Source: Tritrichomonas musculus (Eukaryota > Parabasalia > Tritrichomonadida > Tritrichomonadidae). Taken from it: a stretch of 64,000 bases of DNA. The stretch lies in assembly GCA_039105265.1 (NCBI GenBank), contig JAPFFF010000023.1:1798001-1862000 (forward strand), in the 5' to 3' direction. Each line of letters opens with the position of its first letter. The first letter of the stretch is position 1. The position numbers were made by a program, and so were the translations under genes. Under the pieces are notes generated by a model. It made no database searches, was not told the origin of the DNA, and saw only the letters and a program-made list of their open reading frames with translations. This document shows positions 1-9,955 of this stretch, one piece after another.

Positions 1-1463
1 TAAAGAGCAACAATTTGAACTATGAATGATATCATTTGTTAACTCATAAATGTTAGGATCATATAACCTTTTGAAAAAATTACAATGCGAAAGAATATCA
101 TGCATCAATCGATTAGCTGTAACACCATGGAGCTAGAATTTGATGGGCGCATGAAATTTTAACGCCATATATTTGTTCATTGTAAATAGCTTCACTACAG
201 TTACAGTTTGTATCGCATAAACTGAATAGGTCGAAATTGTTATTTTTCGTTTTATTTATTATAAAGATTACAATATTTTTTACTTTTCTTTTAATGGAAG
301 ATGCTCTCCTTTGTTTCAGATTTGTACAATACTTTAGCGTTTGTTGAATTAAATTTGCCAATTTTGATTTGAAAGTTCTTTTATTATATAATGAACTGTT
401 TATCACTCTATGAAAACTTTCATTATGATTCGAACATCTTCCAACATGATTTGGCCAACGAATCCATAAAGCCCATTTGGTATAAAAATAATTACTATTA
501 ATATCTCCTTGATCTCCACTAATCATTATTTCTAAGTCTTTTATTTTATTATCTGTATCTTTATTGTTTGCTTTGAGCTTTCTTCTTTCTTCTTTATACT
601 TTTGTAAGACTTCTTTTATTTCAATACTTATTTGGTCATACTCTATTGAATCATATGCTTTTAATACTTTTCTGCAAAGATTGCCCAAAATAGAATTAGC
701 ACCGAGATGCTGAATTATTTGTCTGTGACACAGGTACTGGTTAAAATTATAATTGGAACAAATAGCTATCAAAGCTTTTCCCATGTCCTACAATATATAT
801 CTTCCATTCCAATCAAAAGGACAGACTGCGTTTGAATTTATGCCGTCCAATATCATTTCGTATAACAATGATATTTGCTGTCCAAAATACTAAATACTTT
901 TTTTTTTCTATTTTTTCAGATCTTTTTAGTACCTTCTGTAAAAAAACCAAAATACATTGAGGACAAATTTTCTTATTCTGATTAAAAAAGAGACTTTTTT
1001 GATACAATAATGATTTGGAATCATAATCATTATTATTGATATCTGTTAAGTAAGGATTATAATCTTTTTCCAAAGGTAATATAATACAATTTACATTTTC
1101 TTTTATTTGATATGTAAAATAACTCATGTGATTCTTAACATAGATATTAACACAAGCAAAAAAGTCTCCTATATGTACTAAAAAGTCATAATCGTTTGAA
1201 GTAATAAAAGGATCTCTTTTGGTTCGCATCAACTCTATAGATGTAAAGTGTTTATTGAGATGGTGTTTAATACTATAAACAGCAAACTTATTGTGTGTTG
1301 CATAAGCAAAATCGACAAAACTAATAAAATCAAAAGAATCATGATCAAATGGAACCAGTTCAATTTTGCATTTTGCCTTTTCTCTATTCATATTTTGACC
1401 TATAAGTTGAGGAACCAATGGTTTGAGAATATATTTGTTAGTTTCATCCAGCAAAACATTCAT
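1..1463 (-). pseudogene. Decayed Mutator-like (MULE) DNA transposase, cut by the window edge
   Basis: Two adjacent minus-strand open stretches (813-1463 and 113-784) plus an open stretch from about 120 to base 1 read as one transposase in shifted frames. The middle part starts D-M-G-K-A-L, followed by a Cys/His segment near 700-730, like the second catalytic Asp region of MULE DDE transposases. Further on comes W-x2-W-P then N-H-N-E-S-F-H-R (about 410-480), and a SWIM-type zinc finger, C-x-C-x16-C-x-H, at about 140-205. The frame has a TGA at the end of the upstream part, a frame change with a TAG before D-M-G, and another stop plus shift after the SWIM motif, so it is inactive. The N-terminal 216 residues are not recognisable alone. 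No terminal inverted repeat was found on the right side. The family call rests on the SWIM finger and the motif order. Confidence 0.6.
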
Positions 1464-3110
1464 ATTATAAAAAATTAAACGACATTGAAAAATTATACAA
1501 CTAGTTTTTGTGTTTTGACATATAATATGCTCATATATTAATATAAAATTTAAAAATAAATATTGTTTAACGCATTTTTAAATATATTAATGTATGGTTG
1601 TGTTTGTTGAAATGATAATAATAATTACTTTGATGTCTTGATTATTACTTAATTATTAGGTTATGATTAAAAGGTCGTGAGTTCGTTATGATTCAGCCAA
1701 GAATTTGCTTCGAAGCTGTCAACGACAAAATGCTTTTATATCTTGAAACTTAAAGTAGTTGTAAAGTAGATTAACATGAGTATAATATGAGTTTATGAAG
1801 TATGCGTTTTGAGTTCGCTTTGATTGAGCGGCACCTCTTAATGCTAATAATAATAATAATATGCCCATCTATCATTCTAACTTCAGACCATATGCTACTT
1901 CTTTAAAGAAAATAACTTGTCTGCTTTGATAAGGTATACTTAATCCTTTCAGGGATTGTGGTTGAAGTTTAGAATTACACAACAAACATATTATTTGTAA
2001 AATCGCGGCTTTTTTTTTTTAAATAGTTGGTCAACTTCTAGATTTATTCACCTTCCTCGATCATGTTTTGATATGGCTTTTAAAAAGTTAAACCTTTTCA
2101 ATTATCTATTCAAAAAATAATTACATTTTTTTCAATTTTTTTTCTGTTGTTATTTGCATCCATCCTCTCAAAAAGTGGACGCGATTTTGTGTTCTTGCTT
2201 TTCAGCCTTTTTTTTTTTTTTTTTCTTGATATTATGAATAAGTTATTCATCCATCTTTGTCTAGTATTAGATAATGATATGATTAAAGAATCAAAATAAT
2301 AATATATTACAATAAAATATCGATTATCCAAAAACGAGAATATAACAGAATTCAATATGGCCATTATCAAAATATAAATCTTTAAAACAAATTTATTAAT
2401 TAATTGCATCTTTTTTTCAATAATTGCTGAACTATCTTTATTTTTCTTTAGTATTTTCAATTTCATCTTACTAATATCATGCTTAGAATTAATAACATTT
2501 ACTCTTACTTTCATAATAAATCATTAAAAGTGCTTTTTCATCAAAGTGTCATGAAATTGTATTTTTTTACAAAGAAAATTTAAAATTGAATTACAAAATT
2601 TAATAACGTTAAAAATGAATGAATTTTATTTACAATTGAATGAAATCTCACAATTTATTTCTATCATGCTTCTCAATTTGTTTTTGAAAAAATTCTAATA
2701 TTTTTTTCTTAAACTTAAAAAACTATTAGTAAATTGTTTTTTAAAGTAGAATTTTCAATTTACAACAATATATGCTAGCATATATATGTCTTTTATGCTC
2801 AAATTTTCAAAAAATAATAAGAAGAATGCAATCTAATTTTAAAGTTTATTATCCTTTCATTATCCAATATATCGTTTGAAATTTAGCATATTATTATCTT
2901 ATTGATTCTATTGATAAAAGAATTAAATTTTGCTAAATAAAACTATATTATAAAATTAAAATCAAAAATAATATTAAATATAAATATTTATTTAAACTTT
3001 GTCTAGATATTGGGGAATACTAGATAAGGTATAACGTTTTTTTTTTTGATTTTATTTCAGAAAATAATACGTTTTTTTAAGATAAACGAACAATTTCTGA
3101 CGTTTACCCT
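1464..3110. other. Intergenic, AT-rich; no convincing gene
   Basis: A 134-codon open frame at 2110-2514 on the minus strand is rich in Lys, Ile and Asn, has a low-complexity tail and one hydrophobic stretch, and resembles nothing I know; I do not count it as a gene. A short imperfect direct repeat built on GAGTTCG-(T/C)-(T/A)-TGATT lies at about 1679-1700 and 1809-1830. The stretch just before 3111 is T-rich and probably contains the CFAP410 promoter. Confidence 0.5.
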
Positions 3111-3164
3111 TTGAAAATACTATTAAAATTTCCTTTCAAAAATAACATCAAAAAATACAAGTTC

Positions 3165-4061
3165 ATGAACACAACAGGACAAGAAACTGCTCACATTCTA
3201 CGTGATTTTATGATTTTCCAGAAGACACACACAACAAATCTTCGTGATGTTCGATCATTAAATATGTGGGGATTTGGATTATCTAACATTGACATAATTT
3301 CAAAGCTCATTAATGTTGAAACAATCTCATTATCTCTCAATAACATTGATACCCTTGAACCATTTTCTCATTGTGAGAACTTACAAAACTTATATTTGAG
3401 GCAGAATGCTATCACAGATTTAAGAGAAGTTGATTATCTTAGTTCGCTTCCTAGATTGTCTTCTTTAATGCTACGTGATAATCCAATATCTTCTCTTCCT
3501 AATTATCGATCATACATTCTTAAGAAACTCCCAAACCTCAAGAAACTTGATGATATTGAAGTTTCATTGCAAGAAAGAAGTGATTCAAGTGATTATAATA
3601 ATGATTATAGTCAGCCTGTTCAGCAACAAAACAATAGAGATTCATTTTCTCGAAGGAAATCTTCACCACCTGTACAAACACAGAACAATTCCAATAAGTA
3701 CAAGACAGTTAATAACTATCATTATAATAACTATAATGATGTTGAATATTCAAGTGAAGATGATTCATATTCCAATCCTAGCAACATTAATTATAATGCA
3801 ACAACAGAATACAATGATCCTAGAAGAAAAATAAATACACAAAACAGATTTAACAATCAGAAAAACAATTACGTTGCAACCAGCAATAGCTATAAAAACG
3901 TCAATTCGGTTCCAAATTATAATTATAATTATAATAATAATAAGCCAATTAGAAAGAATGATTCAAACATGCTTACAGCTGTTTTATCACTTCTTCCTGA
4001 GCTTAATGATGATTCTCTTCAAGTTGTTCTTGAAGCAATTCAAAAACAAAGAAATTGTTAA
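3165..4061 (+). CDS. CFAP410: CFAP410 (C21orf2) leucine-rich-repeat basal body/flagellar protein
   Basis: From the Met at 3165 the product is 298 aa; the frame is open from an earlier Met at 3111, but homology begins just after the second one. Residues about 20-140 match the LRR domain of CFAP410: V-R-S-L-N-M-W-G, then S-L-S-L-N-N-I-D-T-L-E-P, L-Y-L-R-Q-N-A-I, L-P-R-L and L-P-N-L-K-K-L-D. The middle is a Asn/Tyr/Ser-rich disordered linker. The last 30 residues (L-T-A-V-L-S-L-L-P-E-L-N onward) match the short helical C-terminal domain that oligomerises in this family. In other eukaryotes CFAP410 sits at basal bodies and cilia and partners NEK1 kinases, which fits a flagellate. It converges with the ubiquitin-like gene at 4302. 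The conserved C-terminus makes confusion with a generic LRR protein unlikely. Confidence 0.88.
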   Translation: MNTTGQETAHILRDFMIFQKTHTTNLRDVRSLNMWGFGLSNIDIISKLINVETISLSLNNIDTLEPFSHCENLQNLYLRQNAITDLREVDYLSSLPRLSSLMLRDNPISSLPNYRSYILKKLPNLKKLDDIEVSLQERSDSSDYNNDYSQPVQQQNNRDSFSRRKSSPPVQTQNNSNKYKTVNNYHYNNYNDVEYSSEDDSYSNPSNINYNATTEYNDPRRKINTQNRFNNQKNNYVATSNSYKNVNSVPNYNYNYNNNKPIRKNDSNMLTAVLSLLPELNDDSLQVVLEAIQKQRNC

Positions 4062-4301
4062 GTAAATAGATTTTTTAACAAATATTCTTAAGCGGTTGAT
4101 AAATTATAAAACTTTATATCGTAATATGTATTAAACACATTGTATTTATAATCAAAAGAAAAATGCTTGTATGTGAAAAATTATTAATATTTTAATTTTT
4201 ACAATTTATTCATAAAAATACAAGACATCAACATAAGCATAAAAAAATATGTTCTCCTCTTTCTTTTTTTGCCAATTTCTAATAATAAAGATAAATCCAA
4301 A

Positions 4302-4568
4302 TTAAACTTTACATGAATTATCTGGAATTGAAAGGGTTAATTCTTTACTAGTTTCATCTTTGATATTATCGAGAATTTTTTCATTGTCGCTGAGCCGATG
4401 GCTTTTTGAAGAAATTACGATATTATCTGGATATTTATACTTCTTAATTAAAGAATTTTTTAAATCGCATACAGTTTCAAAATCTGCAAATTGAAAATAG
4501 TGTGTTCTATGCTTAGCTGCGCATATAATTTTAATTGTTTCCAAGCGTTTTTGAGTTGGCTTTTCCAT
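4302..4568 (-). CDS. Small ubiquitin-fold (UBL) protein, divergent
   Basis: 88 aa. The pattern fits a single beta-grasp domain: a first strand (T-I-K-I-I-C), a helix following D-F-E-T-V-C-D-L-K-N-S-L-I-K-K-Y, a strand I-V-I-S-S-K-S-H-R-L, then S-D-N-E-K-I-L-D-N-I and a last strand L-T-L-S-I. This is the ubiquitin order (helix, 'G-x-x-L-x-D' turn, final strand), but sequence identity is low. There is no C-terminal Gly-Gly; the protein ends S-C-K-V, so it is not expected to be conjugated in the ubiquitin manner. An AACGAT sequence lies about 30 bases before the start; this resembles the Myb-type element known from Trichomonas promoters. The gene diverges from the Tim17-like gene at 4941. The fold is inferred by eye and the function is unknown. 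Confidence 0.5.
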   Translation of the reverse strand: MEKPTQKRLETIKIICAAKHRTHYFQFADFETVCDLKNSLIKKYKYPDNIVISSKSHRLSDNEKILDNIKDETSKELTLSIPDNSCKV

Positions 4569-4940
4569 ATAATTTTAGAAATATTTTTTTATCGTTCTAC
4601 TCAATTTATTATGTGGATGAAAACACCAATATAATGGAAAATAATCATCAAAAGCAAAAATAATTTTCCCATTTTACAAAGAAAAATATATACTTTCATT
4701 GAAAACCAATCAATAATATCAATGATGATTTTATTATTACTTTTGATTGCAATAAACCATAATGATATTTATAATTATACACCACTTACTTAAGGTTTCC
4801 AAATCAATTGATAGTCAATGCTGAATTTTAGCCATGAATCAGATTGCTAATCAGATTTTTGAAATTAACCTATTAAATTCGCCATTTTTTATCGTATACC
4901 TTGAGCAACCATTTATAAATAGATTTAATAAATTAGAAAA

Positions 4941-5339
4941 ATGGAAGAATCGATTGTCAAAGCTGCTGGTAAATACTTTATCTTAGGATATGCAGCTGGT
5001 ATTGGGATTGGCGCAGTTACAGGTATGGCAGAGAATTTAAATGAACTTCCAATGGTTCAATTAAATCAGACTCTTAATAAAGCTACAAAATTTGGTGAAT
5101 ACTGTGGTTATCATTCAGCAATGACCGCATCAATATACCAAATTTCAAAAGGTGTTTCCTATAAATTCTTATCCGATCCAATTATCACAACTACAATTGC
5201 TGGCGGAGCTGCAGGCGCATATTGTGGCTCTTATTGGGGTGTAAAAGGTGCAATTGGTGGCGGAGTTGCTGGATCAGCACTTGGCGCTCTTATCGGATAT
5301 CACCAATCAAAGAATGAGTCTCCTGTAAATACTCCTTAA
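4941..5339 (+). CDS. Tim17/Tim22/Tim23-like small membrane protein
   Basis: 132 aa with about four glycine-rich, weakly hydrophobic segments: G-Y-A-A-G-I-G-I-G-A near residue 17, a second around 50-62, then two GxxxG-rich ones at about 83-100 (I-A-G-G-A-A-G-A-Y-C-G) and 103-122 (G-A-I-G-G-G-V-A-G-S-A-L-G-A-L-I-G). Size, spacing and GxxxG packing match the Tim17/22/23 family, which in trichomonads forms the inner-membrane translocase of hydrogenosomes. No cleavable presequence is seen, as is usual for these carriers. Glycine-rich four-helix proteins of other families cannot be excluded by eye. It is transcribed away from the UBL gene at 4568 and is followed 236 bases later by the PDI-like gene. 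Confidence 0.5.
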   Translation: MEESIVKAAGKYFILGYAAGIGIGAVTGMAENLNELPMVQLNQTLNKATKFGEYCGYHSAMTASIYQISKGVSYKFLSDPIITTTIAGGAAGAYCGSYWGVKGAIGGGVAGSALGALIGYHQSKNESPVNTP

Positions 5340-5575
5340 AGCATATATTCGTTTTTTCAATACTATAAATGTTAAATTACTTTAATAATGTCATTGTACA
5401 CTTCATTATTTATTTTTTTTTCCCTATTTTTTGATTTTATAGCAGAATCTTTGGAAACATTTTTAATTAATCCAGCTCATTTTGTAATCTCATTTAAAAT
5501 CATCTTTTTTGATATATGCATAATATTGATAGAATCCATAATTCAAAGTTAATTTGGCCATTTAAACAAAAACAA

Positions 5576-7333
5576 ATGTATATTCTTTTATTCATTAGCA
5601 TGGCGCAAGCAGAATTTGTCCCATTTCTTTTGAAAGAGTACCCTGAAGATGTTAGTTTGCCTGTTGTGAATAGTACAGAACTTGAAGAATTAGCTAATCA
5701 AAATATTAAAGTTGTTGCAATGGGATTTTCTAGACGACATCCTCATTATCAAAATATGTTAAAAGCTTATTATGAATTTGCGCATCATTTTAGCAGTGAT
5801 GCTGTTTTTGTTATATATGATCATGATCATGCTAAAAATCAAGCAAAAAAAATGGGACTCAATGTGCCAATTGTTTTTTATTACGACAATTCATCACTAG
5901 TAACTGCATATCCATACCTTGACAACGAAATTGGCTTTGCAAAAATATTAGAACTCATATTTCATCATGAAGATTCACCTGTGGCATTGAACAAAAATGA
6001 CTTATACAAATTAATTGGCGATCTTAATTTTGCCATTTTAGCTCCATCACAAACAGATTTTCAAATTGGACTCAAGTTACATCAAAATTTGTCTTCAAAT
6101 TATGCAGAAATAGATGTTGTACGCGTTGCTCCTGAAGTTCTTAATGAATTAGGTCTCAATTCCGAGCAGCCTGCTTTATACAGAAAAGAAGATTCGTGTA
6201 TTGTATCATTTAGAGTTGGATCTCCTGATTTTGTTGATGATTTAAAGTCTTTTATTCATGCAGCATTGCCTGTTTATAAAATTTATCAAGCTTCAGATTT
6301 CATCAATGAAAATTATGAGATGTTCGTTTTTACATCACCGACTTTTACAGACGAAATGAAAGATTTCTTATTCGAAATCAGTCCAAGATTTCCAGAATAT
6401 AATTTTGGCTATTTACGACCAGAGTTTCTTAAACTTGGAGAAGTTGCATTTAATGAAAATTTTGAAAACAGAACTGATATGCATTTTTGCAATTTTGCAA
6501 GGAGATGGAGAATTGAAATTGATGACATTTTTCATTGGGAATTCGTCAAACAACCCTTCAATAAAGAAAAGTGGACAGAAGCAACAGAAAAAGCAGTTAA
6601 AGTTATTCAAAATGGCCGAAAGAAAATTTTTATTAGTGAATCAGTTCCAGTATCAATACCAGGATCATTAATTAAGAAAATTGTTGGAACAACTTACAAA
6701 GAATTCATCAATGATAAAGATCATGATATTCTTATGATGTATTTGGTTGGAAATTGTAAACGATGCAAAGAATTTAAACCTACATTTATCAATTTTGTTA
6801 AAGAGTTTAATGAAACAGGGAAAACTTTCTTAAAGTTCGGTTGGATTAATGTTGATAGAAACTCATCTGAAGAACCATTTCCTTATATACCTGGTTTTCC
6901 ACATTTTGAACTTTTTCCAGCTAAAAACAAAAGTGCTCATGAAATGTTTAGAGGTACACGCTCCAGAGACAACCTAGTTCGCTTTTTGAAAAACAGATGC
7001 ATGGAAGAATTTCCTTTGACGGCTCCTCCACCTGATAAAGTTCAAACTTTGTTTAGTCTAGTTAATTTAATGATGAACACTCCATTCCGAATGCCTGATG
7101 ATGAAGTTCCTAAGTTAATGCAATATGTCTCAGAAACATGTGATTCTATTGGATTAGATATTAGTTCAATTCCTGGATTTGAACAATATGCCAATAAATT
7201 ATCTCCTTCTAAAAAGAAGGCTCAAGAAGAAGCACAAAAGAAAGCTGCTGAATTAAAAGAAGAAACAGAAAAAATTAAAGAAAAATTAGAAGAGGAAGAA
7301 AAACTAAAAAATAATGAAAACAAAGAGCTTTAA
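5576..7333 (+). CDS. Secreted/ER thioredoxin-fold protein, PDI-like, with CKRC site
   Basis: The frame opens at 5516, but the Met at 5576 is preferred because it gives a clean signal peptide (M-Y-I-L-L-F-I-S-M-A-Q-A, then E). The mature chain has an N-terminal thioredoxin-like domain (about residues 20-125) whose active-site position lacks cysteines, middle thioredoxin-like segments, and a C-terminal redox domain around residue 394 with C-K-R-C in place of the usual C-G-H-C. The cis-Pro loop (I-P-G-F-P-H-F-E-L-F-P) and the following R-G-T-R-S segment fit an a' domain. A charged helix follows, and the protein ends N-K-E-L, a plausible KDEL-type retrieval signal. This suggests an ER oxidoreductase or redox chaperone with one active site. 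K-R inside the CXXC should shift its redox potential from that of classical PDI. Confidence 0.75.
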   Translation: MYILLFISMAQAEFVPFLLKEYPEDVSLPVVNSTELEELANQNIKVVAMGFSRRHPHYQNMLKAYYEFAHHFSSDAVFVIYDHDHAKNQAKKMGLNVPIVFYYDNSSLVTAYPYLDNEIGFAKILELIFHHEDSPVALNKNDLYKLIGDLNFAILAPSQTDFQIGLKLHQNLSSNYAEIDVVRVAPEVLNELGLNSEQPALYRKEDSCIVSFRVGSPDFVDDLKSFIHAALPVYKIYQASDFINENYEMFVFTSPTFTDEMKDFLFEISPRFPEYNFGYLRPEFLKLGEVAFNENFENRTDMHFCNFARRWRIEIDDIFHWEFVKQPFNKEKWTEATEKAVKVIQNGRKKIFISESVPVSIPGSLIKKIVGTTYKEFINDKDHDILMMYLVGNCKRCKEFKPTFINFVKEFNETGKTFLKFGWINVDRNSSEEPFPYIPGFPHFELFPAKNKSAHEMFRGTRSRDNLVRFLKNRCMEEFPLTAPPPDKVQTLFSLVNLMMNTPFRMPDDEVPKLMQYVSETCDSIGLDISSIPGFEQYANKLSPSKKKAQEEAQKKAAELKEETEKIKEKLEEEEKLKNNENKEL

Positions 7334-7811
7334 AAAAAACTGTCAAATGAACTTTGGTATTTCGAATGAATAACGCTTTCATGAATACAGTATTCTTTTT
7401 AGAAGACCATTTTATATGTGCTCACGAAGAAAATTGTTTGTTATCATATATTTATTTGTTATTGCATAGTCTTTCTTTTTTATATTAATAAAATTAGAAA
7501 TTATATTAGTATTTTTTTCAAATCTTTTTGGCTCAATCAAAAAAACATTTCAATTTAACTCATTTAATACCTACTTTCCAAATTTTTATGAAGCATGTTT
7601 CTTTTTTTGATAAAAGGTACAATGTTAATTGTATATTAAAAACTTATCGATTTCACAAAACATTAGAATAGCCAGAAATAAAAATATAAATAGATATTGA
7701 TTTCAAAATAATCGATGATATAAATCAAATTTTTATTTAATCATCTTAATAAGAAAGATGAGACAGAGAAAGAAAATAAATAAATCAAAACGAAGTAGAA
7801 TAATGAATTTT
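7334..7811. other. Intergenic between convergent genes
   Basis: AT-rich, with stops in every frame and no repeat or RNA-like structure seen. It holds the 3' ends of the PDI-like gene and the acyltransferase gene. Confidence 0.5.
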
Positions 7812-8819
7812 CTATTCAAACTTAGATTTTGCGGATTCAAAAGCTCCTTTATCTTCTCCTCCTCTTTCTAAGCACTGTTTACAATATTGAGCATGTTTTT
7901 CAGAACCAAGAGAAAGAAGAGGAAGCTTCAAAAGTTTTCCTGTTATTTCTCTAATCTTTTCCATGTATTCAGGGGTTATTTGGCCTTCTTTAGGCTGCTT
8001 AACATCTTTTTCCATGGCAACAAGAACAGATGCAGATTCATAAAAACGACCAAATATTTGAATGAGGTAACTAAAAAGACCTGGCTGATTTGGAGATGAT
8101 CTGTTTGGTGAAATTCCTTTGAAAGTTCGTTTAAATCCGAGAACTTGGACAATACAATCTTGTGGAAGAGTAAATTTGATTGATTCATACTTTAAAAGAC
8201 CAGTTCCATTGGTTTGAGCACCTTCAGGAAATATAACATTTGCAAAAAGCTTATTTTCTTTTGATTTTTTGATGAATTCATTTATATTTACTTTTCTACC
8301 AAAGAATGATTCTTCTTGTAAGTTTCCTTTGCAAAAGAGAACTTTGAACATAAGTGGGAAAAGAGAATATAAAATTGCATATTCATTTTCATCTTTACAT
8401 GGAACTAAAAAGTTAGGAGAAAATTTGGTAGAATACCAAATTAAATCGAGAAAAGAATTCAATGGTGCAAAAACAACGTCACCATGTTTTGGCTTTTTCC
8501 ATTTTTCTGGCTCTACTATTTTCTTTATTAGAGGCGTTGGCGTAGCAGAAATAAAATAATTTCCACATAAAAAGAGGATAATATGGCCATGAATAATATG
8601 ATTGGCGCGTGTAATGAAAATACGTAGAAAACTAATTGGTACAAATTGGAAAATGAAAGGATTAATAAACATTGTGAAGAAAAATGGTATGGACAAGATT
8701 AGTTTGAAAAATCCAAAAATATTAAAAATAAGTTGCTTCCATCCTGGAATTTTATTTTGAATTGGGATAAAAGGACGAACTCCTGTTGCTTGATCGCCAA
8801 ATGTGCCAAACTTTTCCAT
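7812..8819 (-). CDS. PlsC/LPLAT-type membrane acyltransferase lacking the motif I histidine
   Basis: 335 aa. Hydrophobic segments lie at about residues 30-68 and 78-92. Residues 197-205 read F-P-E-G-A-Q-T-N-G, the classic motif III of lysophospholipid acyltransferases (FPEGTxTNG), followed by the usual L-L-K-Y. Motif I (N-H-x4-D) should fall just upstream: the sequence there is A-P-L-N-S-F-L-D, with D125 present but the His replaced by Leu. The enzyme may therefore be inactive or use altered chemistry, as in AUP1-like or Loa1-like branches, which I cannot tell apart here. A likely role is glycerophospholipid remodelling or lipid-droplet/ER function. An initiator-like TCATTA lies about 35 bases before the ATG. 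It is divergent from the coiled-coil gene at 9020, with a 200-bp spacer. Confidence 0.75.
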   Translation of the reverse strand: MEKFGTFGDQATGVRPFIPIQNKIPGWKQLIFNIFGFFKLILSIPFFFTMFINPFIFQFVPISFLRIFITRANHIIHGHIILFLCGNYFISATPTPLIKKIVEPEKWKKPKHGDVVFAPLNSFLDLIWYSTKFSPNFLVPCKDENEYAILYSLFPLMFKVLFCKGNLQEESFFGRKVNINEFIKKSKENKLFANVIFPEGAQTNGTGLLKYESIKFTLPQDCIVQVLGFKRTFKGISPNRSSPNQPGLFSYLIQIFGRFYESASVLVAMEKDVKQPKEGQITPEYMEKIREITGKLLKLPLLSLGSEKHAQYCKQCLERGGEDKGAFESAKSKFE

Positions 8820-9019
8820 TAATGATTTTCAATTATTATTTGTTCGGATAATGAACAAATTTTTTTAATAATATTATAACTATTACTAGAATTAAAGAGT
8901 ATTATTAATATTTAGTATTTTGAGATTTTTTTTTTGAAAAAAATTCCACTTTTTCTATGTTATAAAAGAAAATTTTGGAAACATCTTTATAACGAATTTT
9001 AAATCAAGATTTTTAATTC

Positions 9020-9955
9020 ATGTCAGCATTGCCGTTTCTAACGTCAACTAGAATTGACGTTCCTCGGCCAGCATGTCATACTGTTTCACGATCAGCTTCT
9101 TCCTTTAATCCCAGCAAATCAAAACGCGCATTAACAGCATCAATGCCCCGCGGTTTAAAGCCAGCTTCTTCATCTTGTAATCCAGAATATTCAGCTATTC
9201 CTCGTTTACAACGTATTAGCATTGAAAATAAAATAGATGATATATTTCGCGGCATCAGCATAAGTACAGTTGAGTTTGATAAAATACCTTTAGTTATTAT
9301 TTGTTTAAAAGAAAGGAAACGAAAAGCAATCTTAAAGGGCGAATATCAATTATCTCAAACATTGGAAGTTATGGTAAATCGTTTTGTTACAATACAACTA
9401 CAAAAAAAAGAACGAGAAATGAAAACAGCTAAACTGAATGACCTGAACTTCCAATTAGAACAAGCTCAAGAAGATATGTTAAATCTTACAGAAAAGTGGA
9501 ACAAAAGAATAGAAGCTTTTAATCAAGAGCAATCAGAAGCTACAGCGCAATTCGAAAGGAAACAAGTATCAAAACTAGAAGAATTTGATGCAAATATTCC
9601 TACAGCATTACCGCCAAATTATTGCAAGCTTAGTTCTCAGCTTCTTGATATGAGAGAAGTAGAAAGACATCTTGTTTTAACAAAACGATACAACGAAGCT
9701 ACAGCGTTAAAAAAGCAATGCGATAAAATGGAAAAAGAAGAAACAGAAGTACAGAAACAAAAATTTATGAAAATTGTTCAAGCAAAAAGACAGAAATTAA
9801 TTGAAGAGCAGGCTAAAGCAGCAGAAGTTTTTACTGCAAAGTGGACACTTCAATCCAATGTGCTTATTCAGCAAAGAGATGATGAAATTGCAACTCAACA
9901 AAAGATTTTGGATAACATTCTCCTCAAATTCAAGGAATCTGAACTAGAATATTAA
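9020..9955 (+). CDS. Coiled-coil protein of trichomonad type, function unknown
   Basis: 311 aa. The first 60 residues are Ser/Pro/Arg-rich and probably disordered. From residue 100 to the end the chain is nearly all helix-forming, with heptad-like coiled coil and a conserved-looking hinge (L-L-D-M-R-E-V-E-R-H-L, then R-Y-N-E-A-T-A-L-K-K). Long coiled-coil proteins with such an 'R-Y-N-E-A' hinge are, from memory, common conserved hypothetical proteins in Trichomonas and relatives, probably cytoskeletal; no precise family can be named. There is no signal peptide or membrane segment. It shares its upstream region with the acyltransferase gene. Confidence 0.7.
   Translation: MSALPFLTSTRIDVPRPACHTVSRSASSFNPSKSKRALTASMPRGLKPASSSCNPEYSAIPRLQRISIENKIDDIFRGISISTVEFDKIPLVIICLKERKRKAILKGEYQLSQTLEVMVNRFVTIQLQKKEREMKTAKLNDLNFQLEQAQEDMLNLTEKWNKRIEAFNQEQSEATAQFERKQVSKLEEFDANIPTALPPNYCKLSSQLLDMREVERHLVLTKRYNEATALKKQCDKMEKEETEVQKQKFMKIVQAKRQKLIEEQAKAAEVFTAKWTLQSNVLIQQRDDEIATQQKILDNILLKFKESELEY

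Noticed and set aside
2110-2514. 134-codon minus-strand frame
   Set aside because: Low-complexity Lys/Ile/Asn composition, a poly-T-derived Lys run, no homology recognised; likely chance in AT-rich DNA.
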